From contig JAIXPR010000388.1 in the NCBI GenBank assembly GCA_027486155.1, forward strand, positions 1-7,762: a stretch of DNA of 7,762 nt. Reading direction: 5' to 3'. Shown piece by piece: positions 1 through 5,154 of this stretch (position 1 is its first letter; each line of letters starts with the position of its first letter). The position numbers and the translations under genes are program-made. Source of the stretch: Pseudomonadota bacterium (lineage in GTDB: Bacteria > Bdellovibrionota_C > UBA2361 > OMII01). Below the pieces are notes generated by a model, which worked only from the letters and a program-made list of their open reading frames with translations, searched no databases and had not been told where the DNA came from.

Positions 1-630
1 ACCAAGCACGTAGCGGTTCAGAAGGGTGATCGAGTTAAGGCGGGTGAGGTTCTCACCGACGGCGCCGTTAACCCACACGACATCCTTCGAATCGAGGGAA
101 CCCGCGCTCTCGCTGGTTACCTTGTGAACGAGGTACAAGAGATCTACCGACTCCAAGGTGTGCGCATCAACGATAAGCACATCGAGGTGATCGTTCGTCA
201 GATGCTCAAGCGAGTTAAGATCAGCGAGTTCGGCGATAGCAACTTCCTTGTTGGTGACAACGTTGAGCGCCTTAAGGTGCTTGATGAGAACCAGAAGGTT
301 GTCGCTAACGGCGGCAAGCCAGCGAGCTACGAGCCACTCCTCCTTGGTATCACCAAGGCGGCTCTCTCGACTGAGTCCTTCATCTCGGCGGCGAGCTTCC
401 AGGAGACCACGAAGGTTCTCACCGAAGCAGCTGTTGCAGGTAAGGTTGATCACCTCCGAGGACTCAAGGAGAACGTGATCATGGGTCGCTTGATCCCAGC
501 CGGATCCGGTGTTGAAGCGTACGCTTCCCGCCACGTTCGAGTTGAGGGAGAGCCTCTCACACAGAAGAAGCCTGAGCAGAACTTCAAGATGAGCCCAAGC
601 TCAATTGAAAGTCTCCAGGGACTCTTCTAA
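1..630 (+). CDS. rpoC: DNA-directed RNA polymerase subunit beta' (C-terminal 209 residues; 5' end outside window)
   Basis: This is the C-terminal part of the largest catalytic subunit of RNA polymerase. Frame 1 is open from the first base, so the gene begins upstream and the GTG at 124 is internal. Diagnostic conserved stretches are visible: NEVQEIYRLQGVRINDKHIE followed by VIVRQMLKRV (fragment residues about 42-72), LLLGITKAALSTESFISAAS followed by FQETTKVLTEAA (about 113-144), and LRGLKENVIMGRLIPAGSG (about 152-170). These match the conserved C-terminal region of beta', downstream of the trigger loop. The tail after residue 170 (ending ESLQGLF) is lineage-specific. Codon use is highly biased: Lys is all AAG, Leu is CTC or CTT with no CTG, and CGA is the commonest Arg codon, as expected of a highly expressed gene in a genome with unusual preferences. 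A strong terminator follows 28 bp after the stop, so this is the operon's last gene. Confidence 0.98.
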   Translation, partial: TKHVAVQKGDRVKAGEVLTDGAVNPHDILRIEGTRALAGYLVNEVQEIYRLQGVRINDKHIEVIVRQMLKRVKISEFGDSNFLVGDNVERLKVLDENQKVVANGGKPASYEPLLLGITKAALSTESFISAASFQETTKVLTEAAVAGKVDHLRGLKENVIMGRLIPAGSGVEAYASRHVRVEGEPLTQKKPEQNFKMSPSSIESLQGLF

Positions 631-658
631 GCCTTTCGAAGGAAAGAGCTAAGACAGG

Positions 659-693
659 GCGGGCGCCGTAGAGATACGGCGCCCGCTTTTTTT
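659..693 (+). terminator. Rho-independent terminator of the rpoC operon
   Basis: A perfect 12-bp GC-rich stem (GCGGGCGCCGTA at 659-670 pairing with TACGGCGCCCGC at 675-686) has a 4-nt GAGA loop and is followed by seven T residues (687-693). It lies just after the rpoC stop and is a textbook intrinsic terminator. Confidence 0.96.
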
Positions 694-765
694 GTGTCTC
701 ATCGGTTTCGTTGCTCGCACAGGAGTTCTGCGTGGTGGTACACCGGAGTTTGGCTAACGATGACC

Positions 766-1281
766 CTAAAACCCCAGCCTCCTTTCTGGGGGAGGTTTTG
801 GGTGCATCATGAGCTGCTTAATCGCTTCAAAGAGTGTGTGGCTCTCCTTGTCGTGTGCGCCAAGCCTGCGCTCAAGTTGTACTAGCTTTCCGGCTAACTC
901 CTTGTGAAGTGAGAGGGCCTCGCGCATCGCCACAAAAGCGCGAATAATTTGAATGTTGATGAGAGCTGCCTCCCGGGTGTGAAGAACGCTTGATAGCATG
1001 GCAACGCCCTGTTCAGAGAAAACGAATGGCTGGTATCGTCTTCCGCCACGTCCCGCGTTTGAGGTGTCAATTTGGCACCTCAAAGATTCGGATTCTATAT
1101 TCGATAGTTGGAACATGAAATCGGCAGGAAAACGCTCCGCATGTCTCTGTACCGCTCGATTGAGTTGTTTCGTCTCCACGCCGTATAAACGGGCAAGATC
1201 CGCGTCTAGCATCACCCGTTTGCCCCGGATTGTATAAATCGCAGAGGATATCTCTTGTAAGGTAAGTGGGTGCGAACTCAT
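766..1281 (-). CDS. ORF6N domain-containing protein (phage/KilA-N-type DNA-binding protein)
   Basis: This 171-residue protein carries an ORF6N domain at about residues 8-100. Signature segments are IRGKRVMLDADLARLYGVET (18-37), the following KQLNRAVQRHAERFPADFMFQL, and FVFSEQGVAMLSSVL (86-100). ORF6N domains are found in phage antirepressor-like proteins and in many chromosomal single genes, and are thought to bind DNA; the cellular role of chromosomal copies is largely unknown. Residues about 115-157 are charged and heptad-like (HKELAGKLVQLERRLGAHDK) and may form a coiled coil for oligomerisation. The tail PKPPPERRLGF is low-complexity. The ATG at 1281 has a modest AGGA about 8 nt upstream. 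The gene stands alone, convergent with rpoC, with no phage neighbours visible, so it looks like a domesticated or orphan copy. The family call is firm and the function is not. Confidence 0.93.
   Translation of the reverse strand: MSSHPLTLQEISSAIYTIRGKRVMLDADLARLYGVETKQLNRAVQRHAERFPADFMFQLSNIESESLRCQIDTSNAGRGGRRYQPFVFSEQGVAMLSSVLHTREAALINIQIIRAFVAMREALSLHKELAGKLVQLERRLGAHDKESHTLFEAIKQLMMHPKPPPERRLGF
768..791 (-). terminator. Possible intrinsic terminator overlapping the stop of the ORF6N gene
   Basis: Read on the minus strand, CCCCAG (791-786) and CTGGGG (777-772) form a 6-bp stem around an 8-nt loop (AAAGGAGG), followed by TTTT (771-768). The structure lies inside the last codons and stop of the ORF6N gene. 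A competing CCTCC/GGAGG pairing is also possible. The T-tract is short, so the call is tentative. Position and orientation fit termination of the minus-strand transcript before it meets the rpoC terminator. Confidence 0.4.
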
Positions 1282-1307
1282 TCAGCCATCCTGCACATTC
1301 TGTTCTT

Positions 1308-1324
1308 GCGGCTATAATCGCCGC
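1308..1324. promoter_or_regulatory. TATAAT box within a short inverted repeat (candidate promoter/operator)
   Basis: GCGGC (1308-1312) and GCCGC (1320-1324) are inverted arms around TATAATC, which contains a perfect -10 hexamer on the plus strand (1313-1318). No good -35 hexamer is found at 16-18 bp spacing on the plus strand. On the minus strand the same site reads TTATAG, with only a poor -35 (GCAACA). It lies 27 bp upstream of the ORF6N start, so it could be a promoter/operator for either gene. A chance occurrence cannot be excluded. Confidence 0.22.
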
Positions 1325-1378
1325 CGTGTTTGCAATGTTGCGTTCAGGTACCCTAAGTGAGGAGGCGGTAGGGGATGG

Positions 1379-1392
1379 AAGGGGACCCTATC
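1379..1392. repeat. Divergent copy of the GGGGAC-NCTA motif
   Basis: AAGGGGACCCTATC matches AAGGGGACGCTACC of the two 25-bp repeats (2051, 2868) at 12 of 14 positions. It lacks the CCCTTT right arm, so it is not palindromic. It is in non-coding DNA like the other two copies, which suggests a shared family of dispersed elements, though one short similarity could be chance. Confidence 0.35.
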
Positions 1393-1590
1393 GATTTTCT
1401 CTCCTACCTTTGTAGCTAAATGGCTAAGCGCAAACGGACGAACCTCAAAGTCAGAGCGGTATTCAGAAGACGTATGACTAACTAGCTTGAGGGGAGAAAC
1501 GGTGGTCTTATGCCACTCCCGCTGAGCGCTCCCGCCAACCTGGCTCACCTGGATTCCAAGAGGGGAGGGCTCTGGGTCTTCGTTTTGGAT

Positions 1591-1597
1591 AGAGAGG
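1591..1597 (+). promoter_or_regulatory. Ribosome binding site deciding the VOC gene start
   Basis: AGAGAGG lies 5 nt before the ATG at 1603. It supports that start over the upstream in-frame ATG at 1510, which adds 31 residues with no family similarity. Confidence 0.6.
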
Positions 1598-1602
1598 CTT
1601 TC

Positions 1603-2025
1603 ATGAATACCTTGGTGCCTGAGCTCGGCGTGAGTGACCTAGACAAGAGTTTGCGCTTTTATCGCGACATCGTGGGGTTTGAGGTTGTATTCGCTCGGCC
1701 TGAGCATCGATTCGCCTATTTGCGATTTCACGGCAGCGAACTCATGATTGAGGAGGATCGTCCGAGGGAAGGCGTTTCGGCGCTGTGGGTCGTTGAGCCC
1801 CTGGATTATCCACGGGGAAGAGGGCTCAACTTCTCTATCGATTGTCCCGATGCCGATGCCCTTGCGGCTCGCCTCGTGGCGAATGGCTTCGAGCTTCGTA
1901 AGCCCCTTGAGGATAATTGGTACCGCGAGAATCAGATTCTCAACGGAGAGAGGAACTTTTTAGTTCAGGACCCCGATGGGTACCTCCTTCGATTTACCCA
2001 AAGGCTCGGCACGAAACCGGCATAG
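1603..2025 (+). CDS. VOC superfamily protein (glyoxalase/bleomycin-resistance-like)
   Basis: This 140-residue protein is of the vicinal-oxygen-chelate fold, built from two beta-alpha-beta-beta-beta modules. Module 1 begins VPELGVSDLDKSLRFYRDIV (residues 5-24) and runs through FAYLRFHGSELMIEED (37-52). Module 2 spans GLNFSIDCPDADALAARLVA (74-93) to the hallmark FLVQDPDGYLLRF (119-131). Length and motif order fit small stand-alone bleomycin-resistance-type VOC proteins, which act as dimers. The His/Glu metal ligands of metal-dependent VOC enzymes are not all evident (the first strand reads VPEL rather than carrying His), which suits a binding-protein or unassigned role better than a glyoxalase I. 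The substrate is unknown, so resistance should not be assumed. The start is chosen at 1603 because of the AGAGAGG 5 nt upstream and family alignment. It is apparently monocistronic. Confidence 0.9.
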   Translation: MNTLVPELGVSDLDKSLRFYRDIVGFEVVFARPEHRFAYLRFHGSELMIEEDRPREGVSALWVVEPLDYPRGRGLNFSIDCPDADALAARLVANGFELRKPLEDNWYRENQILNGERNFLVQDPDGYLLRFTQRLGTKPA

Positions 2026-2050
2026 GATTCCCACGATGTGCTCTTATGAT

Positions 2051-2075
2051 AAAGGGGACGCTACCCTTTAAACTA
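2051..2075. repeat. 25-bp direct repeat, copy 1 (REP-like, partly palindromic)
   Basis: Core AAAGGGGACGCTACCCTTT followed by AAACTA, identical over 25 bp to 2868-2892. AAAGGG and CCCTTT are inverted arms around GACGCTA, and here the stem gains one T-A pair (2050/2070). It lies between the VOC stop and the start of the unknown 244-residue gene. I recall GGGTAGCGTCCCC-type motifs next to IS200-like/RAYT (Y1) transposases in other genomes. That link is from memory and no transposase is in this window. Confidence 0.8.
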
Positions 2076-2099
2076 CAGGTGATTTTGTTCGATTGATCT

Positions 2100-2834
2100 A
2101 TGTGCGCAGACAAGACTTCCTCGCAGGCCGTTGATTCTTCACCCATGCCTTGGGCGGGTTGGCCCGATGAAGTAGGCTGCAATTTTGCCGGCGGCCATCT
2201 CGTGCATAATCTTGCTGGCCCAATAACTATCGAAGGCCGTGTCCATGCTGAGACGCTGATGACTGCGGCGGGCGCCGTCGCGGGATGGGGCGCACAGCAG
2301 TCACTCCTCTCTGATTCGGAAGGTTTACAGCAGGCGCAATCTGAAGGGCGCTTATATTTTGCTACCCTGAGCGATGGCCGCCGCATGCTGTTTGGAGAGG
2401 CAATTAATGAGATGCTCGTTAGTAATGACCCCAAGAGGGCGCCAGGATGTGTCTGGAACTGGATCCTTGGTACAGCGATGGGACATGGGATGGATGGGTC
2501 GAACGTCCCCAATCTTTCGGCGATGTTCGCGCATGTGGCGAAGGAGCTTGGTGGTTCCCGGGAAGGCTTCCCATCAACCCAAGAATCTCAGCCCATAGCG
2601 TCGGCGCGGCAGATTCTCGACCGGGTGCTACCTCTCGCTGTCCAATGCCTTACGGGTGAGATTAGTGAAATTACAAAGTCTCAAAATTTTCGTGTCGAAC
2701 ACGGCTCCTACCAAATCGTGACAGCGTGGGCGGCGGCGAAGATACTGTCCAGTTGTTGCTCGGTTTTGCCTCCTCACATCGCGCTAACTATCGGCATGGA
2801 AGCGGCGATCTACGCGTCCAAGTGCATCGAATAA
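2100..2834 (+). CDS. Conserved-looking protein of unknown function (244 residues)
   Basis: I cannot assign a function. Visible features: no signal peptide or clear membrane segment; an Ala/Gly-rich helical N-terminal region with GRVHAETLMTAAGAVAGWGA (residues 46-65); FGEAINEML (98-106); a Trp-containing VWNWILGTAMGHG (118-130); PNLSAMFAHVAKELGG (137-152); and a C-terminal GMEAAIYASKCIE. The pattern HAET, then AGAxAGxxAQ, then FGxAxN, then a Trp segment, then a MEAA tail resembles a hypothetical-protein family I recall from Proteobacteria, but that is unverified. It is probably soluble and mostly helical. The start is poorly marked: an in-frame TGA lies at 2094-2096, ATG 2100 is the first start after it, and no Shine-Dalgarno sequence is well placed (AGGTGAT is 16 nt away). 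The gene is bracketed by identical 25-bp repeats, suggesting acquisition or mobility as a unit. Confidence 0.72.
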   Translation: MCADKTSSQAVDSSPMPWAGWPDEVGCNFAGGHLVHNLAGPITIEGRVHAETLMTAAGAVAGWGAQQSLLSDSEGLQQAQSEGRLYFATLSDGRRMLFGEAINEMLVSNDPKRAPGCVWNWILGTAMGHGMDGSNVPNLSAMFAHVAKELGGSREGFPSTQESQPIASARQILDRVLPLAVQCLTGEISEITKSQNFRVEHGSYQIVTAWAAAKILSSCCSVLPPHIALTIGMEAAIYASKCIE

Positions 2835-2850
2835 CGGAACCTCGGTCTGT

Positions 2851-2906
2851 ATGCCCGGTCGCATAACAAAGGGGACGCTACCCTTTAAACTAGGGTGCCC
2901 GGGCAT
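2851..2906. repeat. 8-bp inverted arms enclosing repeat copy 2
   Basis: ATGCCCGG (2851-2858) is the reverse complement of CCGGGCAT (2899-2906), so the second 25-bp repeat could sit at the tip of a larger stem-loop. The right arm overlaps a self-complementary TGCCCGGGCA (2896-2905), which offers a competing structure. The first repeat copy lacks these arms. Confidence 0.4.
2868..2892. repeat. 25-bp direct repeat, copy 2 (REP-like, partly palindromic)
   Basis: Identical over 25 bp to copy 1 and in the same orientation, 33 bp after the stop of the unknown 244-residue gene. The two copies are 817 bp apart and flank exactly that one gene. The flanking bases differ, apart from a GGTG a few bases downstream in both, so this is a discrete element rather than a long duplication. 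Confidence 0.8.
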
Positions 2907-2919
2907 CAAAGGAGGTGTG

Positions 2920-2988
2920 ATGAGTGGTTCTTCGTCGTATTTCCGGCAGAGGTCTCCGCCCCACGACCTTTGGATAAATACTCCATAA
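2920..2988 (+). CDS. Possible 22-residue small ORF behind a perfect Shine-Dalgarno sequence
   Basis: AAAGGAGGTG (2908-2917) is a ten-base complement of the 16S rRNA 3' end and sits just before ATG 2920, which opens a 22-codon frame ending TAA at 2986-2988 (peptide starts MSGSSSYFRQ and ends LWINTP). The spacing is tight, with 4 nt between GGAGG and ATG. The peptide has no recognisable domain or hydrophobic segment. It lies 28 bp after repeat copy 2 and 116 bp before the secreted-protein gene, so it could be a leader peptide, an independent microprotein, or the stub of a gene cut by rearrangement. Translation is inferred only from the ribosome binding site. Confidence 0.3.
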   Translation: MSGSSSYFRQRSPPHDLWINTP

Positions 2989-3104
2989 AAAGAGAGGTTT
3001 GCGATTTTTACGGTCCTCGAAAGGACTCTGTATCTGTCGGTCTTTAGGGGATGTGATAGGCTCTTTCAAAGTACCTACTACCCCTGCTGTCGGAAAGTCC
3101 GCTT

Positions 3105-4907
3105 ATGACACGTCCCGTTGCCCTTCTCGTATCTCTTCTCGCCTATGGCTTCTCTTCGGTCGCCATCGCCCAGCCCACATTTAGTGCTCCGGTGGACCTG
3201 TCGCCCGTTGGAACTCTATCCCAGGGGCTGAATATCGCCATATCGGGCGATGGCACAAGGGCAACAGCTTTATGGCGAGAGGGGGCTTCGAGCGGGAAGC
3301 TAACAGTAAAATCGAGCTCCGCTACCATCTCTGCTGGTGTCGCCTCATGGGGGCCGGTCTCAGCCCTTTCGGCACTAGGCACCAATGTAAACGACGCGAT
3401 GGTACAGCTCTCCTTGGATGGTACAGAGGCGGTTGCCGTATGGGTAGCCGAGGACCCCACGTTGAAGGTATCCGTTGTGGAAAGCAGTTCCGCCGCGATA
3501 GCCGGAAATGTCGCATCTTGGGGTGAGGTGACGAGGTTAAGTAGCACCTCTGGCTCTGTGGCGAATCCGCAGCTCTCTCTCTCAGCCGATGGCACCCGAG
3601 CCTACGCGGTATGGGAACGGTATCCTCCAACCTCATCTAGAAGTTTGTGTAGAGCTGTGGTCGGTAGATCGGCAGCCGTAACTGGTGCGACCGCTTCCTG
3701 GGGGAGTGTACAGCAGATCTCTGATCAGGGGAGCTGCACTGAGGACCCTACTATCGGAATGTCCTCCTCTGGGGGAACAGTCACGGTTGTGTGGGCAAAG
3801 ACGACTACAGGAGGAGTAAGCATCGTTCGGACGAGGACAGCAACCGTCAACGGTACCACCGCCTCCTGGGGAGGTATCACCGATCTCTCTGCCCCAGGGT
3901 TCTATTCTAAAAATCCGACCGTAGCTGTGTCGGCCGATGGCACGAAGGCCACGACGGTGTGGGCGCGAGCGACGGTAGATTCCTCAGGGCGAGCTGTGGC
4001 TCCAATTGTCATACGCTCCCGCTCAGCCACGATAAACGGCACTAGCGCAAATTGGGGGGCTACCACGATTCTTTCCTCCGCGACTGACAGCTCGGGAGAT
4101 CCTCTCCTGGGTATCTCAGCAGATGGCAAATCAGTTACTGCCTCGTGGATTCGAAGAGCTGGCACTACCTTCGCGATAGAGAGCTCCTCGGCCAGTGTTT
4201 TTGGCAACGTTGCTTCATGGGGGTCGTCAACGAACGTCTCTGGAGATGCTAAGGGATTTCGCAGACATTTCCTCTCTGTCTCAACTGATGGATCGAAGGC
4301 ATTGTCGACATGGGTTCGTGTGGTCGGTTCGAAATTAGTCGTTCAAGGCGCATCGGGTGTCCTCAGTGGTGCAAGTCAATTGTGGGGAGGTGTGTTTGAT
4401 ATCTCAGCTAGCGATCAATCCGCTACCGGTTCAACTGGGGACCTAGCGGCAGATGGCTCTCTGGCGATTCTTGGATGGCTTCAGAACAACGGCGCTGGAA
4501 AGTATTTCGCTCGGGCAAGTGTCGCAGAGTTTATTCATCCCACTCCGACACCAACCCCGGTCGCGACGAGCACTCCAACAGCAACCCCAACACCAGCGCC
4601 GACAACCACACCGGTGGGAGGGCTTTCAGGATTGGCTCCGATTCCGAGAAGTTCCAGTAATGACCTGCATGTTGTCCTGCGACTAAGGGATTATCCGAAC
4701 AACTTCCGGCGGGATTACTACGGATATCTTCTTCGTGCGAGCGATCATAAGCTCGTCAGAATGGGTAAGTTCAAGGTCCGAAACCATCAAGGGCGACTTG
4801 AGTTTCATGATGTTCCGCCAGGTAAATATCGGACATTCACGGTGATCATAAGAAATAAGGCACCTAAGATTATATCGTCACGGCAGAGAACCATTACAGT
4901 TAAGTAA
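3105..4907 (+). CDS. Secreted eight-repeat (beta-propeller-like) protein with Pro/Thr linker
   Basis: A 600-residue predicted exported protein of unknown ligand. Residues 1-22 form a Sec signal peptide (Arg3, hydrophobic core, cleavage after AIA before Gln23). Residues about 43-470 hold eight repeats whose centres read S-x-D-G-T-x-A-x-x-x-W. Asp-Gly positions are 49, 105, 162, about 223, 278, 340, 395 and 450, and the paired Trp are 57, 113, 170, 230, 286, 348, 403 and 458. Between them are seven (S/N/L)WG turns at 82, 139, 199, 255, 317, 372 and 427. The 55-62-residue period suggests one four-stranded blade per repeat, and similar NPQ-VAVD-GNA-AVW repeats occur in secreted bacterial propeller proteins. 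Residues 479-505 are a PT-rich linker, then comes a basic domain (about 507-600) with predicted beta strands, possibly for surface attachment or binding. The start has only a weak GGAA site 9 nt upstream. No catalytic motif is evident. Confidence 0.85.
   Translation: MTRPVALLVSLLAYGFSSVAIAQPTFSAPVDLSPVGTLSQGLNIAISGDGTRATALWREGASSGKLTVKSSSATISAGVASWGPVSALSALGTNVNDAMVQLSLDGTEAVAVWVAEDPTLKVSVVESSSAAIAGNVASWGEVTRLSSTSGSVANPQLSLSADGTRAYAVWERYPPTSSRSLCRAVVGRSAAVTGATASWGSVQQISDQGSCTEDPTIGMSSSGGTVTVVWAKTTTGGVSIVRTRTATVNGTTASWGGITDLSAPGFYSKNPTVAVSADGTKATTVWARATVDSSGRAVAPIVIRSRSATINGTSANWGATTILSSATDSSGDPLLGISADGKSVTASWIRRAGTTFAIESSSASVFGNVASWGSSTNVSGDAKGFRRHFLSVSTDGSKALSTWVRVVGSKLVVQGASGVLSGASQLWGGVFDISASDQSATGSTGDLAADGSLAILGWLQNNGAGKYFARASVAEFIHPTPTPTPVATSTPTATPTPAPTTTPVGGLSGLAPIPRSSSNDLHVVLRLRDYPNNFRRDYYGYLLRASDHKLVRMGKFKVRNHQGRLEFHDVPPGKYRTFTVIIRNKAPKIISSRQRTITVK
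3243..4478 (+). repeat. Eight tandem protein repeats within the secreted protein
   Basis: This span covers the first SxDGT to the last DGS-to-Trp unit, residues 47-458. Repeat-to-repeat spacing is 56, 57, about 61-62, 55, 62, 55 and 55 residues. The copies differ substantially in DNA sequence, so this is an old repeat conserved at protein level rather than a recent DNA duplication. Repeat 4 is the most divergent at the DG position (SSGGT). Confidence 0.7.
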
Positions 4908-5154
4908 TTCTTACGTGAGGTCGCCGATGCTCGCACTGAGGACGGTCGACGAGTGAAGTATCCGCGGTGCTCGCCACAAAGGCGGCGAGGCACAGTAGGG
5001 GGGCTATGGTTCCGCGTATGCCTTCGTGGCTCATGGTAAAAAGCTCCATGCAAAGGAAAAAGTTGAGGAACTCGGTCCAGCGGTCTATGTCGTCGTGGAT
5101 CTCAAGAATTCTTCAGGGACGAGGGGATAGTTAGTGGGGATCTGCCAGTGACTG
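4908..5154. other. Convergent intergenic region with a possible decayed coding fragment
   Basis: This 247-bp gap lies between the 3' ends of the secreted-protein gene and the glycosyltransferase gene. No intrinsic terminator was found. A plus-strand frame at 4999-5130 (43 codons and a TAG, no good start, closed upstream by TAG 4996-4998) has a coding-like purine-first codon pattern and a protein-like translation (for example HAKEKVEELGPAVYVVVDLK). It may be a remnant of a lost gene, but it is too short to identify. Confidence 0.3.

Larger units (their letters stand above)
1282..1602. other. Intergenic region without a convincing gene
   Basis: About 320 bp between the divergently oriented ORF6N and VOC genes. 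Open frames exist here on both strands (for example minus 1312-1548), but none has a recognisable domain, and the plus-strand extension of the VOC frame back to 1510 lacks family similarity. The region presumably contains the promoters of both flanking genes. It also holds the TATAAT-centred inverted repeat (1308-1324) and the divergent GGGGAC-CCTA motif (1379-1392). Confidence 0.6.

Noticed and set aside
1312..1548. 78-residue minus-strand open frame in the ORF6N-VOC gap
   Set aside because: No recognisable domain and no supporting context. It could be chance or part of a dispersed repeat, so it is not called a gene.
1510..1602. 31-residue N-terminal extension of the VOC protein from ATG 1510
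   Set aside because: The extension has no VOC similarity, no ribosome binding site is seen at 1510, and ATG 1603 has AGAGAGG 5 nt upstream and begins at the normal family start.
1994..2512. 172-residue minus-strand open frame overlapping the 244-residue gene
   Set aside because: Antisense to a longer plus-strand gene with conserved-looking blocks; its translation is low-complexity Ser/Pro/Arg-rich, typical of a shadow frame.
3013..3026. Small hairpin GTCCT-CGAA-AGGAC upstream of the secreted-protein gene
   Set aside because: The 5-bp stem is too short to distinguish from chance, and there is no T-tract or known regulatory motif.
3143..3595. 150-residue minus-strand frame antisense to the secreted protein
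   Set aside because: The plus strand has a signal peptide and regular repeats; the antisense translation simply mirrors the repeat periodicity.
4540..4615. CA-rich repetitive DNA in the secreted-protein gene, considered as a microsatellite or CRISPR-like repeat
   Set aside because: It encodes the in-frame Pro/Thr linker; there are no spacers or regular repeat units.
4900..5049. 49-residue minus-strand frame with a hydrophobic stretch (IAPLLCLAAFVAS)
   Set aside because: No Shine-Dalgarno sequence, it ends inside the neighbouring gene's stop region, and its tail is Arg/His-rich. A small membrane protein cannot be supported.
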